NCBI RefSeq assembly: GCF_028583425.1
Contig: NC_072805.1
Span: forward strand, 19,540,001-19,604,000
Length of the DNA: 64,000 nt
Direction of reading: 5' to 3'
From: Eublepharis macularius
Lineage: Eukaryota > Chordata > Lepidosauria > Squamata > Eublepharidae
The translations under genes were made by a program, and so were the position numbers. Numbering within the stretch: position 1 is the stretch's first letter; every line of letters begins with the position of its first letter. A model generated the notes under the pieces. It saw only the letters and a list, made by a program, of their open reading frames with translations. It was not told the origin of the DNA and did no database searches. Positions 44,104 to 54,202 of this stretch are shown one piece after another.

Positions 44104-45350
44104 AGGGGTTGCCGCTTCCCCTGGTTGTGCTGCTAATGTTCTATTGATCTGTGTGGTGGCTAATGAGGAGGAGGAAAAATGAGAAGGAGATGAAGGAGAC
44201 ATCTAATGTATAACTGCTCTCTGGACTCATGGCTGTCCACTCCCATACTCTCAGGCCCCTCCTTTTTTGTTTAAATGCCAGCCACCCACAATCAGTAAAA
44301 AGGAGGGACACAAGCTTTGATTAACTGGTTGGTAGTGTGTGAACTTTGTACTCCCTAAAGAGGTCTCATTTGGGACCACACTAGAGCATGGGAGGATAGA
44401 TGGGACATCGGAGTTGATTGCCACAGTCAGTTTTATAAATTCTTGCTTTTTGGTAAAGCACTTGGAGGGGTTTAAGCAGTGATCTTATAGCTTGCTCCGG
44501 CAAGCCACCATCAAAAGACAGAGAGGTACGGAGGAGAAGAAGCTATTAAAATAACTTCTGCCCCTCTCCCTTCTTTTTGTCTTGCCCAAATGGTATTTCT
44601 TCCTCTTTGGTATATTCTTGCTGTGTCATGCTTATCCTACCATGCACAATTTGCATGGCTGTTCCAGAAGCAAGAGAGTGGCGTTTCGGGTTTTTTTTCT
44701 GAAAGCAGCCTACGTTTTCCGTAAGCATAATATCAGTTTCTGTTTGGGTTGATGATTGAGGTTACCCACCAGGGCTTTTTGTCATCCGCAGTTTCTTAAA
44801 ATAAAGGTTCTGTCTGGACCACAAGAGTGTTGGTGTTTCCATGTTCCTCCTGGCGTCAGAACCTATAGTGCCAAGGTACAATATTGTTCCATGAGTGGCG
44901 TTGCAGCCTGCTTTGAGCAATTGCCGTGTTGAATTAGTTTTGAGCAGGGCGGTGCCCTGTAGCCGTCCCCTGAAGACTAGAAGAAAGAATTCTGTTGGAT
45001 CAAACCAGGGCCCATCCAGTCCTACTAGGGTGCCAGGTCTCCTGGTACAACAGGAGACTTCCTGCTGGCAACACCTTGCTCTGTAGGGATGTGGGAAAAA
45101 ATGGCTGTTGCTTCAACAGCATGATGTCATTTCTGGGACAAACCTGGAGGCGATGTCATACCTCTCTAGGAATCAGCAGAAACTCTGCGGTAAAACCATA
45201 GAGTTCCTACTGACATCACATCTCGGCCATTTGGGGCCTGTTTCAGCCTGGATTGAGACTGAAATGGCCTGGATAGGGCTTCTGACGGGTGGTGGATCAC
45301 TCTCCCACTCAGCAGTGGCCTGATCCTGACCATTTTGGGTCCCTTTTCAG
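44104..45350. other. unassigned stretch
   Basis: No exon or named repeat is seen in about 1.2 kb. A mirror-like motif CTCTAGGAATCAGCAGAAAC ... is too short to assign. Confidence 0.4.
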
Positions 45351-45351
45351 C

Positions 45352-45537
45352 CTTTTCCCGCCATTTTGGGCCCAATTTTGGCCCTGAATGGCCAGGATTG
45401 GGTCCAAAACAGCCAGAATAGGTGATATCAGTGGGTGTGGCATATGCAAATCAGTTATACTAATAACACACTTCCAGTGATGGCAAGAGGCGTGGCATAT
45501 GTTAATGAGTTATGCTAATGAGTTCCTCCAGCTCTTT
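45352..45537. mobile_element. DNA-transposon-like repeat with octamer motifs
   Basis: TTTTGGGCCCAATTTTGGCC, GGCATATGCAAATCAGTTAT, GAGTTATGCTAATGAG and an end AAATGACCCCTG recur at 57,768-57,977. The end resembles a hAT-type CAGGGGTCATTT terminus; no partner end is found. Confidence 0.55.
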
Positions 45538-45539
45538 TT

Positions 45540-45870
45540 CTACGAAATGACCCCTGGTCACTATGGTTCTTTTCCGTGAATCTATCTAACCTCCTTTTAC
45601 ATCCATCTATGTTCATGGCCATCATTACATTCCCGGGCACTGAATTCCACAATATAATTGCTCCTTGAGTAAAGAAGTACGTCTGTTTGTCAGTCTCATC
45701 AACTTTATCAGGTGCCCCCAAATTCCAGTGTTACAGAAGAAGACGTTCGAGCCACTTTCTCCACCCTGTACATAATTTTATAAATCTTTATCATGTTCTC
45801 CTTCCCTTAATTGTATATTGACTGAAGTGGTGTGTGATAGAGGTTTATAAAATTATGTACTCTGTGGAGA
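45540..45870 (-). mobile_element. LINE-like repeat, reverse, diverged
   Basis: AATTCCACAATATAATTGCTC then GTAAAGAAGTACGTCTGTTT and TGCCCCCAAATTCCAGTGTT recur in diverged form at 50,145-50,345 and 56,150-56,290, matching the reversed 3' region of CR1/L3-like elements. Confidence 0.45.
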
Positions 45871-46115
45871 AAGTGTCATGGAGCCACTAAGATGCAACTC
45901 ATGAGTGACGTCCCTGATTCATCTCTTGCCTCTACCATGGTGCTAGACCAGAAGGAATGTTCAGAATTCTGTGTATAATCTAGTATACTGAGGCCCTATT
46001 TGGCATAGGACCTTGGTGTGTGTGTGTGTTAAACCTTCCCATTGTACTATTGTCCTCCTGACTTAAAATGCTTCCTCAAGTTGCTATTAGCCCCACTGGC
46101 AAAACATACTAACAC
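45871..46115. other. unassigned stretch
   Basis: A short (TG)n run is at 46,016-46,028; nothing else. Confidence 0.4.
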
Positions 46116-46118
46116 TGA

Positions 46119-46352
46119 GGGCCAAACTACAAGTGATGAATTATACAGGTTGGACACTTGTCAGCTTCCCTCAAGTTTTGATGGGAAATGTAGGCAGCTT
46201 GGCAGAACGTTGGACAAGTGACAGTTGAAAAGTCCATTGGACAGCAGTCAGAGAGCCAAGCTGCAAGACCAGGACGCCTATATTTCCCATCAAAACTTGA
46301 GGGAAGCTGACAAGCGTCCAACCTGTGTCATTCATCACTTGTAGCTTGGCCC
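46119..46352. mobile_element. TNA foldback element (234 bp)
   Basis: GGGCCAAACTACAAGTGATG and inverse ends, exact TGA duplication (46,116-46,118; 46,353-46,355). The loop is in the opposite orientation to copies at 41,073 and 54,203. Confidence 0.9.
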
Positions 46353-46359
46353 TGATATG

Positions 46360-46885
46360 AGTCTCAGTCTAACTTGAGCTGCTTTTTATTTGCTATTTAA
46401 AGGTCAGGGGGAACTGGGAATGCCGTTCATAGTACCCTGAGCATCATGTCTGATTTGACCCATCAATTCACCTTGGACAAGGCCAACCCTCTGCCCCTCT
46501 TATTCTCACTCTCACCTTTCTACCTGCAATATAGAGATAATAACACTGTCGGGTGGTTGCAGATCACAAAATGCTTTGAACACTCTCAAAGCTCTGACAG
46601 CTGGAGTCTCTAAGGGACTGGATGAATGTGAACAAACTGGCATTAAATCCAGATAAAATGAAAGTGCTGCTGGTCCAGGCTAAAGTTGATCTAGCAACAG
46701 ATGTTCAGCTTGCCCTGGATAGTATGGTACACTCCTGAACAAGCAAGTTTGCAGTTTTGACGTGCTCCTTGTGCGTTGTTGATCCTGGATATTCAGGTGA
46801 TGGAGCCAGGAGTACATTTTTCCAGCTTACATTGGTTCAGCTACTTCCTTTTCTGGGAAAGTTGAACCTTGGGGGCGTGTCTTAG
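46360..46885. other. unassigned, probably LINE-derived
   Basis: Reading-frame remnants (LNPDKMKVLLV at about 46,640) suggest it is the upstream continuation of the LINE at 46,890. Confidence 0.4.
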
Positions 46886-46889
46886 TAAC

Positions 46890-47590
46890 ATGCAGTTTGA
46901 ACTGCTGCAATATATTCTTTGTGGGACTGCCCTTGAAGACACTTCAGAAGCTTCAACTGGTTCTGAACACGGTTGTTAGGCTGCTGACAGGAGCAGGCCC
47001 ACAGCAAAAACATTGGCTACGTCTAGTGCCAATTAAATTGACTGCCACGAGCGGAAGTGGCTCATCTGAACAGGGTCTCCTGCAGGTGCCAGGCTCCACA
47101 CAGGTGAAGCCCATACAAGTTCTTTCTCTGTGGTGGCCCCTATCCTGTTGAATGACCTGCCTGAGGAAGTCAGAAGGGCCCCCACTCTCCTGGCTTTCCG
47201 TAAACGATGCAAAACTGAACTATTCAAAAAGGCTTTTTACTCAAATGGGAGGGCAGTATTACAGGGACGGGGTCTCAGATGCTTCGGGATCATAGACTAT
47301 ATCACTATTTTTTGCCTTATATATTATCTGCTGCTTTAAATATGTACTCCTGTGTACAACCAGCACTCCATGCTGTCTAATGTTAGTCCTAGAATTGATT
47401 GTTTTGCTCCAGTATTTTTTCTACTCTGTCTTGGATCCTTGCTAATGCTATGTCTTTTAAACTTGTATCTGTTTACCTTATGGTATTGTATTGAAATGTG
47501 CTTGATACTGATTGTATTAACCTCATACTGTGTAATCCGCCTTGAGTCTCAGTGAGAGAGGCGGACTATAAATAATGTAAATTTTTTTTT
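46890..47590 (+). mobile_element. L2-like LINE, ORF2 C-terminus and 3' UTR
   Basis: Frame-shifted coding remnant (KLQLVLNTVVRLLTGAG, later LNDLPEEVRRAPTLLAFRKR, CKTELFKKAF) followed by a 3' UTR ending TCCGCCTTGAGTCTCAGTGA, GAGGCGGACTATAAATAATG. Broken and inactive. Confidence 0.7.
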
Positions 47591-47601
47591 AAAAAACCTA
47601 T

Positions 47602-47812
47602 GTAGATGCATGGAAGGTATGAAGAAACTGGCCAGAGATATATAGGTGGTGAGGGGAGCAGGGAGTAGATGCAGTCAGTTACAAAAGTCATGAAAGAGGT
47701 GGAGTGCACAATCCAAGCTGGGTGTGACTTTTGCAACTGATTGCATCTACTCCCCCCTCCCATCACCACCTATATATCTCTGGCCAGTTCTTTCATATCC
47801 TCCATGCATCTG
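47602..47812. repeat. long inverted repeat, arms about 88 bp
   Basis: Left arm TAGATGCATGG ... TACAAAAGTCA (47,602-47,690), right arm TGACTTTTGCAACTG ... CCATGCATCTGA (about 47,724-47,812), loop about 34 bases. Arms differ at about eight positions. It runs directly into the gctactgg-family repeat. Confidence 0.85.
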
Positions 47813-47935
47813 ACGAAGAGAGCTGTAGTTCTCGAAAGCTTATGCTACAATAAAGTTGGTTAGTCTTAAAGGTGCTACTGGACTCTTTACTATTTCGCTA
47901 CTACAAACTAACACGGCTAACTCCTCTAGATCTAT
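47805..47935 (+). repeat. gctactgg-family repeat
   Basis: TCTGACGAAGAGAGCTGTAG, TTCTCGAAAGCTTATGCTAC, TAAAGGTGCTACTGGACTCT and AACTAACACGGCTAACTCCT. Confidence 0.7.
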
Positions 47936-48313
47936 ACCTATGTTAGACTGACAAGTGTTTGGAGGTCAGCCAGAGAAGTTTTATTGCGGGATCCCCCTGC
48001 CAGAGAAAACCCCTTGATGGGAACCTGTATGAGGAATGACTTGGCTGCTGTCTCCTCTGTGTTATGGAGCGTTCTTTCTTTCAAGGCCTTCTGGCATCAG
48101 TTGAAAACATTTGTATTCCAAAGGTCATTTTAAAGTTAAATTTTGTTTCCGGTGCATATAGATTTTAAAAGTTCTTGTTGTCTATTTTTAACCGTTGTGT
48201 ACGGATTTTAAGGTAAGCTAACTTTTAAATTGAAGAACGAGATATTTGTCTTCAAACATCAATAGGCAGAAAGCAGTGAATGAATACTAAATCATTTTCT
48301 TTATTACTTCTAG
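47936..48313. other. region upstream of the ADGRG1 start exon
   Basis: Probably intronic: the last 20 bases (CATTTTCTTTATTACTTCTAG) form a polypyrimidine tract and AG acceptor for the exon at 48,314. No promoter motif stands out. Confidence 0.5.
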
Positions 48314-48340
48314 CTGAGTGGAGGAAGAGCAAGAGCATTC

Positions 48341-48385
48341 ATGGAGATACACCAACCAGCTTGGGAATGCCACCTGCCTTTATAG
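48341..48385 (+). promoter_or_regulatory. upstream ORF, 14 codons, in ADGRG1 leader
   Basis: ATG at 48,341 reads MEIHQPAWECHLPL then TAG at 48,383-48,385, 30 bases before the main ATG. Its context (TTC before ATG, G after) is moderate, against AGA ATGG for the main start. It matters only if the mRNA uses the acceptor at 48,313; a second possible acceptor (CCAG at 48,411-48,414) would exclude it. Confidence 0.45.
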
Positions 48386-48415
48386 ATAGCGGTTGCTAAA
48401 GAAATCTCTTCCAGA

Positions 48416-48482
48416 ATGGGCCCCACAAGTGAACTACCTGGGATGATTCTCTTCCTGATGTGCCTTTTTTCCCTCTTACCAG
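48416..48482 (+). CDS. ADGRG1: ADGRG1 coding exon 1: signal peptide
   Basis: The exon probably begins at 48,314 after TTACTTCTAG. The ATG at 48,416 has A at -3 and G at +4, a strong context, and starts MGPTSELPG followed by a hydrophobic core MILFLMCLFSLLP (residues 10-22), a typical signal peptide. It ends G|GTAACA, phase 1. A second in-frame ATG (residue 10) could also start but would leave a very short n-region. Signal cleavage is likely soon after residue 23. Confidence 0.88.
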
Positions 48483-48497
48483 GTAACATGAAGCAGA

Positions 48498-48718
48498 GCT
48501 GCTGTAGCACAGTGGCTAAGAGGTTTGGATGCGAATCAACACTCTACTAGTTTGAATCCCACTCCTGCCGTGAGCTCAGCAGGTGGCCTTGGATAAGCCA
48601 CTCCTCTCAGCCCCAGCTGCCCATCTGTATTGTGGGGATAATAATAACATTTTCACTGCTCTGGGTGAGACACTAATCTGTCTAGAAAAGCAGTATGTAA
48701 GTGCAATTATTATTATTT
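48498..48718 (+). repeat. tRNA SINE (type 4) in intron
   Basis: GCTGCTGTAGCACAGTGGCT head (box A), AGTTTGAATCCCACTCC (box B), body GTGGCCTTGGATAAGCCACT ... ATTGTGGGGATAATAATAAC and an ATTATT tail. It begins only 15 bases after the exon 1 donor. Confidence 0.8.
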
Positions 48719-49154
48719 TGTTTGGTTACCTCCATGGTTGGAGCAAGCCAGATTTTGCCCCACTTCTGCAAAATAAACTTTCTTGTCACTTCCCACTATA
48801 AGCACTTTTAAAGTTTCATTCTCTTATGTAAATATGTTTTAACTTTTTGCCGTGGTACACTGTTTTGTATTGCTGTATATGTGGGGGTGTTATGGCCTAT
48901 GGCTACAACAATAAACCTATTAACAATCACTATAACCCGTTCACCGCCAGGGTCCCTTCTTGCCAGGTTTCGTTGCTAATTTTCAGTCTAAAAAGAACTC
49001 TTCCAAGTGTTTTCCGGTAACCAAATCTTTCTTTTGCTTCCATGCTTTGAGATAATATTTAATACTTTTACTTCATGTGATTTGTTCTGGGATCTCTCTA
49101 GGTAAAAATACCATATGATTTTTTAAAAAACTTGTGTGTGTGCATTTCCTACAG

Positions 49155-49580
49155 GCTTTCATGGGATCAGGGGGCAGGAAGAAGATTTTGAATTTTGCGC
49201 CACAAGAAACCAAACTAAGAAAAGTTTTGTCTATTATAAAAAGCAAGAAAATTTCATCAGTATTGTCAACCATGCCGACGGACTGCATATAAGCGCGCCA
49301 TTCCCTTCAGAATCTGGAAAGTATTCTCTGAAAGATCTCAATGGACGGTATCGCTTCTGTGTTTATGGGCACCAGAGAACTGGTCGTTTCATGCTACGCT
49401 ACGGGAACATCAGCTACAACTTGAGTACAAAGGCCAACACTTTCCTCTGTTCTGCCAGTGTGAGTGCAGAACCCGGTCAAGGCGGCACCTCCGTTCTTCA
49501 TAATGTCTCCTATGCCTATAACAAGGGATCCCACAAGAAGTCCCTTCCAGACTTCTCCGCCTACAATATCACCTTCTTTG
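49155..49580 (+). CDS. ADGRG1: ADGRG1 coding exon 2: PLL domain
   Basis: This exon encodes residues 23-164, nearly the whole pentraxin/laminin-neurexin/sex-hormone-globulin-like (PLL) domain, the N-terminal ligand-binding module of GPR56. Three of its four cysteines are here: C37 (EDFEFC), C91 (YRFCVY) and C121 (TFLCS). N-glycosylation sequons occur at NQT, NIS, NLS, NVS and NIT. It begins after TTTCCTACAG and ends G|GTAAGA, phase 1. The motif APFP is kept as in mammals. Expected to be extracellular. Confidence 0.95.
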
Positions 49581-49639
49581 GTAAGACTTCCTTTTAGAAA
49601 GGACTGCCAAGTCGCATGGCTTATCCGGTTCCCTTCAGC

Positions 49640-49750
49640 TCAGCTGTGCCACTAAGAGCCCAGGAACCCAATGTTATATGCTACCCAAGTAGCATATAAC
49701 CTGGGACCCATTGGGTGCCAGGACCCAATGTTATATGCTACCCAAGTTAC
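49640..49750. repeat. small local duplication in intron
   Basis: ACCCAATGTTATATGCTACC occurs at about 49,668 and 49,725, with the inverse AGCATATAACCTGGG between them, so this short stretch is both a direct and an inverted repeat. Confidence 0.8.
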
Positions 49751-49789
49751 TATGCATCTGAAAATGCCCTGAATAAGCAAGGCAACTAA

Positions 49790-49998
49790 GGGCCAAGCCA
49801 CAAGTGATGAATGACGCTTGAATGGCAAGTGAACAGAATCATGTGTCTTCCTCCCTATTCACTTGCGCTCCACTTGCACTCCACTCGATCACACAGTGAT
49901 AAAGTGGAGCGCAAGTGGAGCGCATGTAAACAGGGAGGAATGCATGTGAGTATGTTCTCTTGCCATTCAAGTGTCATTCGTCACTTGTAGCTTGGCCC
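49790..49998. mobile_element. TNA foldback element (209 bp) in ADGRG1 intron
   Basis: GGGCCAAGCCACAAGTGATG and inverse ends, flanks TAA and TTA (one base apart from a perfect TNA duplication). Inner arms contain GAGCGCAAGTGGAGCGCA-type repeats. Confidence 0.8.
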
Positions 49999-49999
49999 T

Positions 50000-50845
50000 T
50001 ACTTACTAGTACAGCATACAGCCACCCAAACCTTTGGTTTACCAAAAGCTTGGTCAAGATCCAGCCTCTCCAACTGTGGAGGGCAGGAGACAGAAAGTGG
50101 GCAGCCAATGAGCAAGATCTTCTTTCTATCAACTTCTTTGTGTGCCCCTAAGTTCTAGTGGTATGGGAGAAGGAGAAAAAACTCCCTCTACCTACTTTCA
50201 CCCACCCCATGCATAATCCCTATCATATCTAGAAGTCTTTTTCTAACAAAAAAAAAGTCACAATCTCTTTAGCCTTTCCTCATAGGAAAGATACGCCCCC
50301 CCCCCCTGATCCTCTTGGCTGCCTTCTTCTACACTTTGTCCAATTTTGCGATGTTCTTTTTGAGAGAGGTGGCCTAATAGAATGCTTCTTGCTAGGGTGG
50401 CCAATCTTTCACTGGCAACTGGCAGGAGCCTCACAAGGAGAGACTAACGGAAACGGTATTGCGCAATGCTGTGACGTCACTTCTGGGCAAGTACCTGCAA
50501 GTGACATCACTGCATCATGCTCTAGGAATTTCACTCATCTCTGTGGTTTTTACCATAGAGATTGGGGAAATTCCTAGAGTATCCCACAATGTGGTGACAT
50601 CGCTTCTGGGCACTCACCCAGAGGTGGCATCACAGAGCGTTGTTCCCTGTCCCTTTTTGCTCATTTGAGCAGCAGCAGGTGCTGGAGGTTGGAGCAGGAG
50701 TTTGCCTGTCAAAGAGGGCAGCCTGTCATTCCTACTCCTTGCCCCAGCAACTCAAGCCTGTGCGTGGAGTTCTGTTGGGTACAGGAGACCAAGTTACTGT
50801 ATCAGCCCCAGTTAGAGAAAGTGTGCTGTATGGTGTAGTAACTGA
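50000..50845. other. intron, diverged repeats
   Basis: A CR1/L3-like fragment is at about 50,145-50,345 (reverse). A symmetric stretch at 50,455-50,640 repeats GACGTCACTTCTGGGCA-like sequence and may be an old foldback. No exon. Confidence 0.4.
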
Positions 50846-51188
50846 GAGTCTCTTTACATGAGATATCTTACACGAGAATGCTCAAGTGTTGGGAGATGCC
50901 ATGTTAGTTGGGAAGCGTAGTTTAATTTCAATTTCACCTCTCTACAGAGCTGGCAAAGATGGCTCCTCAGAGGGTTTGTTAATTTCCTCTTCACCTCCCC
51001 TAAGAGGGGTGTAATTGATAGAGCCTTCAGGGAGGCAAAGAGGAAATTAACAAACCCTCTGAGGAGCCATCTTTGCAGGCTCTGAAAAGAGGTGAAATTG
51101 ACACAACCTTTGGCTCTGTCTTTTTAAACTATGCCTCCCGGCTAGCATTGTGTCTCCCTACACTTGAGCATTCTCATGTAAGAGACTT
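50846..51188. mobile_element. TNA foldback element, long class (343 bp)
   Basis: GAGTCTCTTTACATGAGATA and near inverse, flanked by TGA and TCA. Arms with GGCTCCTCAGAGGGTTTGTT and inverse fold around about 51,020. Confidence 0.8.
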
Positions 51189-51189
51189 T

Positions 51190-51455
51190 CAGTATTGTGA
51201 TCAAGGAAAAGAGGGTAAGAGGGAAGGAAATAAATCCCTAATTCCAAGAGAGGGAAGTGCTTGTGTACTGGAGGGAACATGCAGTGAGCTGTTCTGGGCA
51301 GGAAGTGTGAGAGAGCCCCAAAATGATTTGAAATAGTGGTCAAATCCTACGGTAGGCACTATGATCAGGAATGTATGTTGTGTTCTAAAAGAAGCAAAAA
51401 TTAATGGTTTCTTATTTATTTACACAGCAATGTTATGTGCTACCTCCCCGGACAC
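51190..51455. other. intron, nothing recognised
   Basis: No repeat or exon assigned. Confidence 0.4.
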
Positions 51456-51589
51456 CTGGGCCGTTTCCAGACGGCTTACCGGCCCCCGGAACGTCGTGCC
51501 ACGTTGCGGGGAAAACGCGATATTTCGCGTTTTCCCCGCAACGTGGCACGTCGTTCCGGGGGCCGGTAAGCCGTCTGGAAACGGCCCAG
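51456..51589. repeat. 134-bp near-perfect CpG-rich hairpin
   Basis: Two 65-base arms (51,456-51,520; 51,525-51,589) are inverse copies with one mismatch, separated by TATT. Ends CTGGGCCGTTTCCAGACG and inverse. It contains about 20 CpG dinucleotides, far more than its surroundings. Probably a recent MITE; no target duplication is clear. Confidence 0.9.
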
Positions 51590-51599
51590 CTTGAGGCAG

Positions 51600-52700
51600 C
51601 TCCCCCCACTGAAACCATGCATCAAAATCAATCAAACCTGTTGAAAGCAAGCCAGGCTTCTAGAAATTTATTAATTTATTAAATTAAATTTATTAATTTA
51701 TTAATAACCATTTATTAATGTTGTTAGAATTATACACTGTTAAAGGAAATAAGCTTGTTGCTTACACATTGGACATTGTATTGTTAGTGTATGACTTATT
51801 TCAATATATGATTCTTTGATCTTTCTGACTATCAGCTATTATTACTCTCCCCTGGGCGGGACTTCTTCTCTCGCTCCTTTTCTGCTAGGCTTCTAGAAAT
51901 AGCATGCAACACCACACAGCAGTTTAAAATGATACCCGGATAACAGTTGGGCTAAAATCAGACCATAAAACAACTTTTAAAAAATGGAACCCTTCAGTTA
52001 AAAGCCTGAGTAAAAAGAAATGTTTTGGCCTGGCATTTAAGGGGCAAGGAAGGTGGGTACCAGGTGAACCTCAAGGGGGAATGAATTTCAAAAATGAGGG
52101 GCCATCATGGAAAAAGTGCCCCATCTCTGATTGCCACTTGCCTCATCTCTGCAGCCAAGGACGCCGAACTAAAATACACCACTGCTTTTATGAGCATCAC
52201 CCATCAGCTCCAAAAATGTTACTTTAAAAGTCTCAGAGGCTGATTTTTCTGACCAAGGGTGGGGTGGCATGGGTGGTGGAGGGGGCTCCTGCCTGCCCCT
52301 TCCAGCCTTTTTCTTAACCTCCCTTATTTACATAACTCTGGAGCATTCCGCAAAATCCAGTTCTGAAGCTTTTAAAGTGACATTCTTCGAGCTGGCCTGT
52401 GACTCTGATCAAAGTGGCGAACCCAGAGAGAGAAGCCATTAAAAAAAATGTATAGTGTATTTTAGCCCGCAGAGAGCAAGTCTTGAGAAAAGAAAGTCTT
52501 AACTGGCAGTCTGGGACCCTATGGGAGGGAGGCAGTCCTTTGAAACAGACATGCTGGATTCCCCCCCCCCCGCCAACCTCCCATTTACTGTGCATGCCCA
52601 TTTGTGGGTGAAGAATTGTGTAGTTCTGATTCTAATCCCAGGAAGAAGAGCTACCAGAGGTCAGTAAGATGATTTTTTCCCCTTTGCTTTCTTTTCTTGC
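51600..52700. other. intron, A+T-rich patch and unassigned DNA
   Basis: 51,664-51,720 is a low-complexity TTATTAATTTATT-type run. A C run is at 52,561-52,570. No other feature recognised. Confidence 0.45.
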
Positions 52701-52707
52701 ATGTTAG

Positions 52708-52834
52708 ATCATAGACATGCTGATCAAAAAAGCTCTCTCCTAGTGTGTGAAGTGGAAAAAGAACTTGCAGATGTAGCCGGTATCCTGGAAAATCCTAAAC
52801 TTGGCAGGGGAAAGAATTCGGAAAACTTTTATCA
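52708..52834 (+). CDS. ADGRG1: ADGRG1 coding exon 3: end of PLL, linker, start of GAIN
   Basis: Residues 165-206 plus two bases. It supplies the fourth PLL cysteine, C178 (LLVCEVEKEL), at almost the human position, followed by a helical stretch (EKELADVAGILENPK) that begins the GAIN subdomain A. Acceptor TGCATGTTAG, donor CA|GTGAGT, phase 2. The frame is open only in this phase, which supports the exon limits. Confidence 0.9.
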
Positions 52835-53018
52835 GTGAGTATCCAAGGACTGGTCTATTCTTGTGCTGGCAAATTGGGTCTGGCGGCCTCCGGCCCCTGG
52901 TTCTTGCTTGCAAAGGGGCAGGGTGGGGAAACAAGTTGCGGGGGCCAATCTCTGCTTGCATTGACAAATTGAGTCTGGGGGCATGTGTAATCACTCTTGG
53001 TTTTGTTTTACCCAACAG

Positions 53019-53169
53019 CTATCTCAAACGTTTAGATACAAAATTGGGGGAAATGGACTTCATGGAGGAGAATAAGACTTTAGGAATGGGCTCAGTGCTG
53101 CGGGCAAGTGTCTGGAAGGTCCCACCCCACAAGACGTCCCAAAACCTGTCCATCCAGTCTAGGCTAGAG
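53019..53169 (+). CDS. ADGRG1: ADGRG1 coding exon 4: GAIN domain
   Basis: Residues 207-257. YLKRLDTKLGEMDFM and SVLRASVWKVPP correspond to the human segments beginning LQSLESKL and INATVWKL. Sequons NKT and NLS are present. Acceptor TTTTACCCAACAG, donor GAG|GTGAGA, phase 0. Confidence 0.92.
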
Positions 53170-53303
53170 GTGAGAAAAGAAATCTAAGCTGGATTGTGCT
53201 AAGGTTGGAGCAGGCATAAATTACCCACCCTATAAATTTCACCCGTTTTCCTTATGCCAGGGGGCTACTTTCCACTCCATTCATTCCCTGTCTCCTTTCA
53301 CAG

Positions 53304-53426
53304 GACAAAGAGATCCATGGGTTTGAGGTAACCCTGCCAAGTATCCTCTTTGCATCACCCAGGGGCCGTAAGGTAGCCCAGCCCAAGGTCGTGTTGATGG
53401 AAATCAGCAGCCAGACCCTCTTCCAG
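53304..53426 (+). CDS. ADGRG1: ADGRG1 coding exon 5: GAIN domain
   Basis: Residues 258-298, 41 codons. It contains EVTLPSILF and VVLMEISSQTLFQ, beta strands of GAIN subdomain B (human: VLLPRTLF and LLLVDFSSQALFQ). Acceptor CCTTTCACAG, donor CAG|GTACCT, phase 0. Confidence 0.92.
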
Positions 53427-53429
53427 GTA

Positions 53430-54200
53430 CCTGTTTAATGAAACACAGTGAGTGTGTGTGTACAAGCGAAGCGACAGAGGCTTTTCAACACAAAGGGAAA
53501 TGGGCAAAAAGATCTGTGCCCACCATAGAGGTCAACCGATATATTTAGTGTGAGCTTTGGTAGTATAAACATCAGATGAGCCTTGGAAAGAAGAAAATGT
53601 TTTTGTACGGTATACGTGCTAGGCAGCAAATGAGCTGTTTTAAAATTTGAATAATAAGCCCGAGAAATGTGACATCATGTCGAACGACATGTTGCAATTT
53701 CCATAGGGAGGTTCTTAGGTTGGGAGAAGGTGTGTTTTAAAGTTCTGTGTATCGCAGGCACACAGGGGCCCTATTTGGATTAGGACTGTGGTGTGTGGTA
53801 AGAGGAGGCTTAGACCATCTCTCACCTTGGTGATGTTCACCTAGCTTGAGGAGCTACCCTGTGCTCCGTTGTGGGTTCCACATATACTGACGGGCCACAT
53901 ATTGCATTTCTACAGCAGGGCAAATAGCACCTCCTCAGCCATTTCAGGTCAGGGCGGTCTGAGCCCCATGTTTCTGCATGACATGACCCTGATCCGGAGT
54001 GAGTCTGCATGCATGCCTGGGGGGTGCAGACCTTCAGAACACGTCTCTTCTGACCTGATGACATCCCCGGAGGTTAGACCCATATCGGAGGGCCTGTAAG
54101 ATTCTGTTTTCTCTCCAGTACAAGGTCTTTATCCGTTTTGGTGGATTTGTCCCTTGATCATAGAGCTTAGAGCTGGATGGGTATGTCTCCCACCTTCTCT
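53430..54200. other. intron, nothing recognised
   Basis: No repeat or exon assigned. Confidence 0.4.
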
Positions 54201-54202
54201 GA

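Noticed and set aside
1..48313. ADGRG5, which lies upstream of ADGRG1 in mammals
   Set aside because: No exon with PLL, GAIN or seven-helix features was found on either strand; the upstream neighbour must lie outside.
51404..51682. Open frames over the 134-bp hairpin
   Set aside because: Mirror-image peptides on both strands follow from the palindrome.
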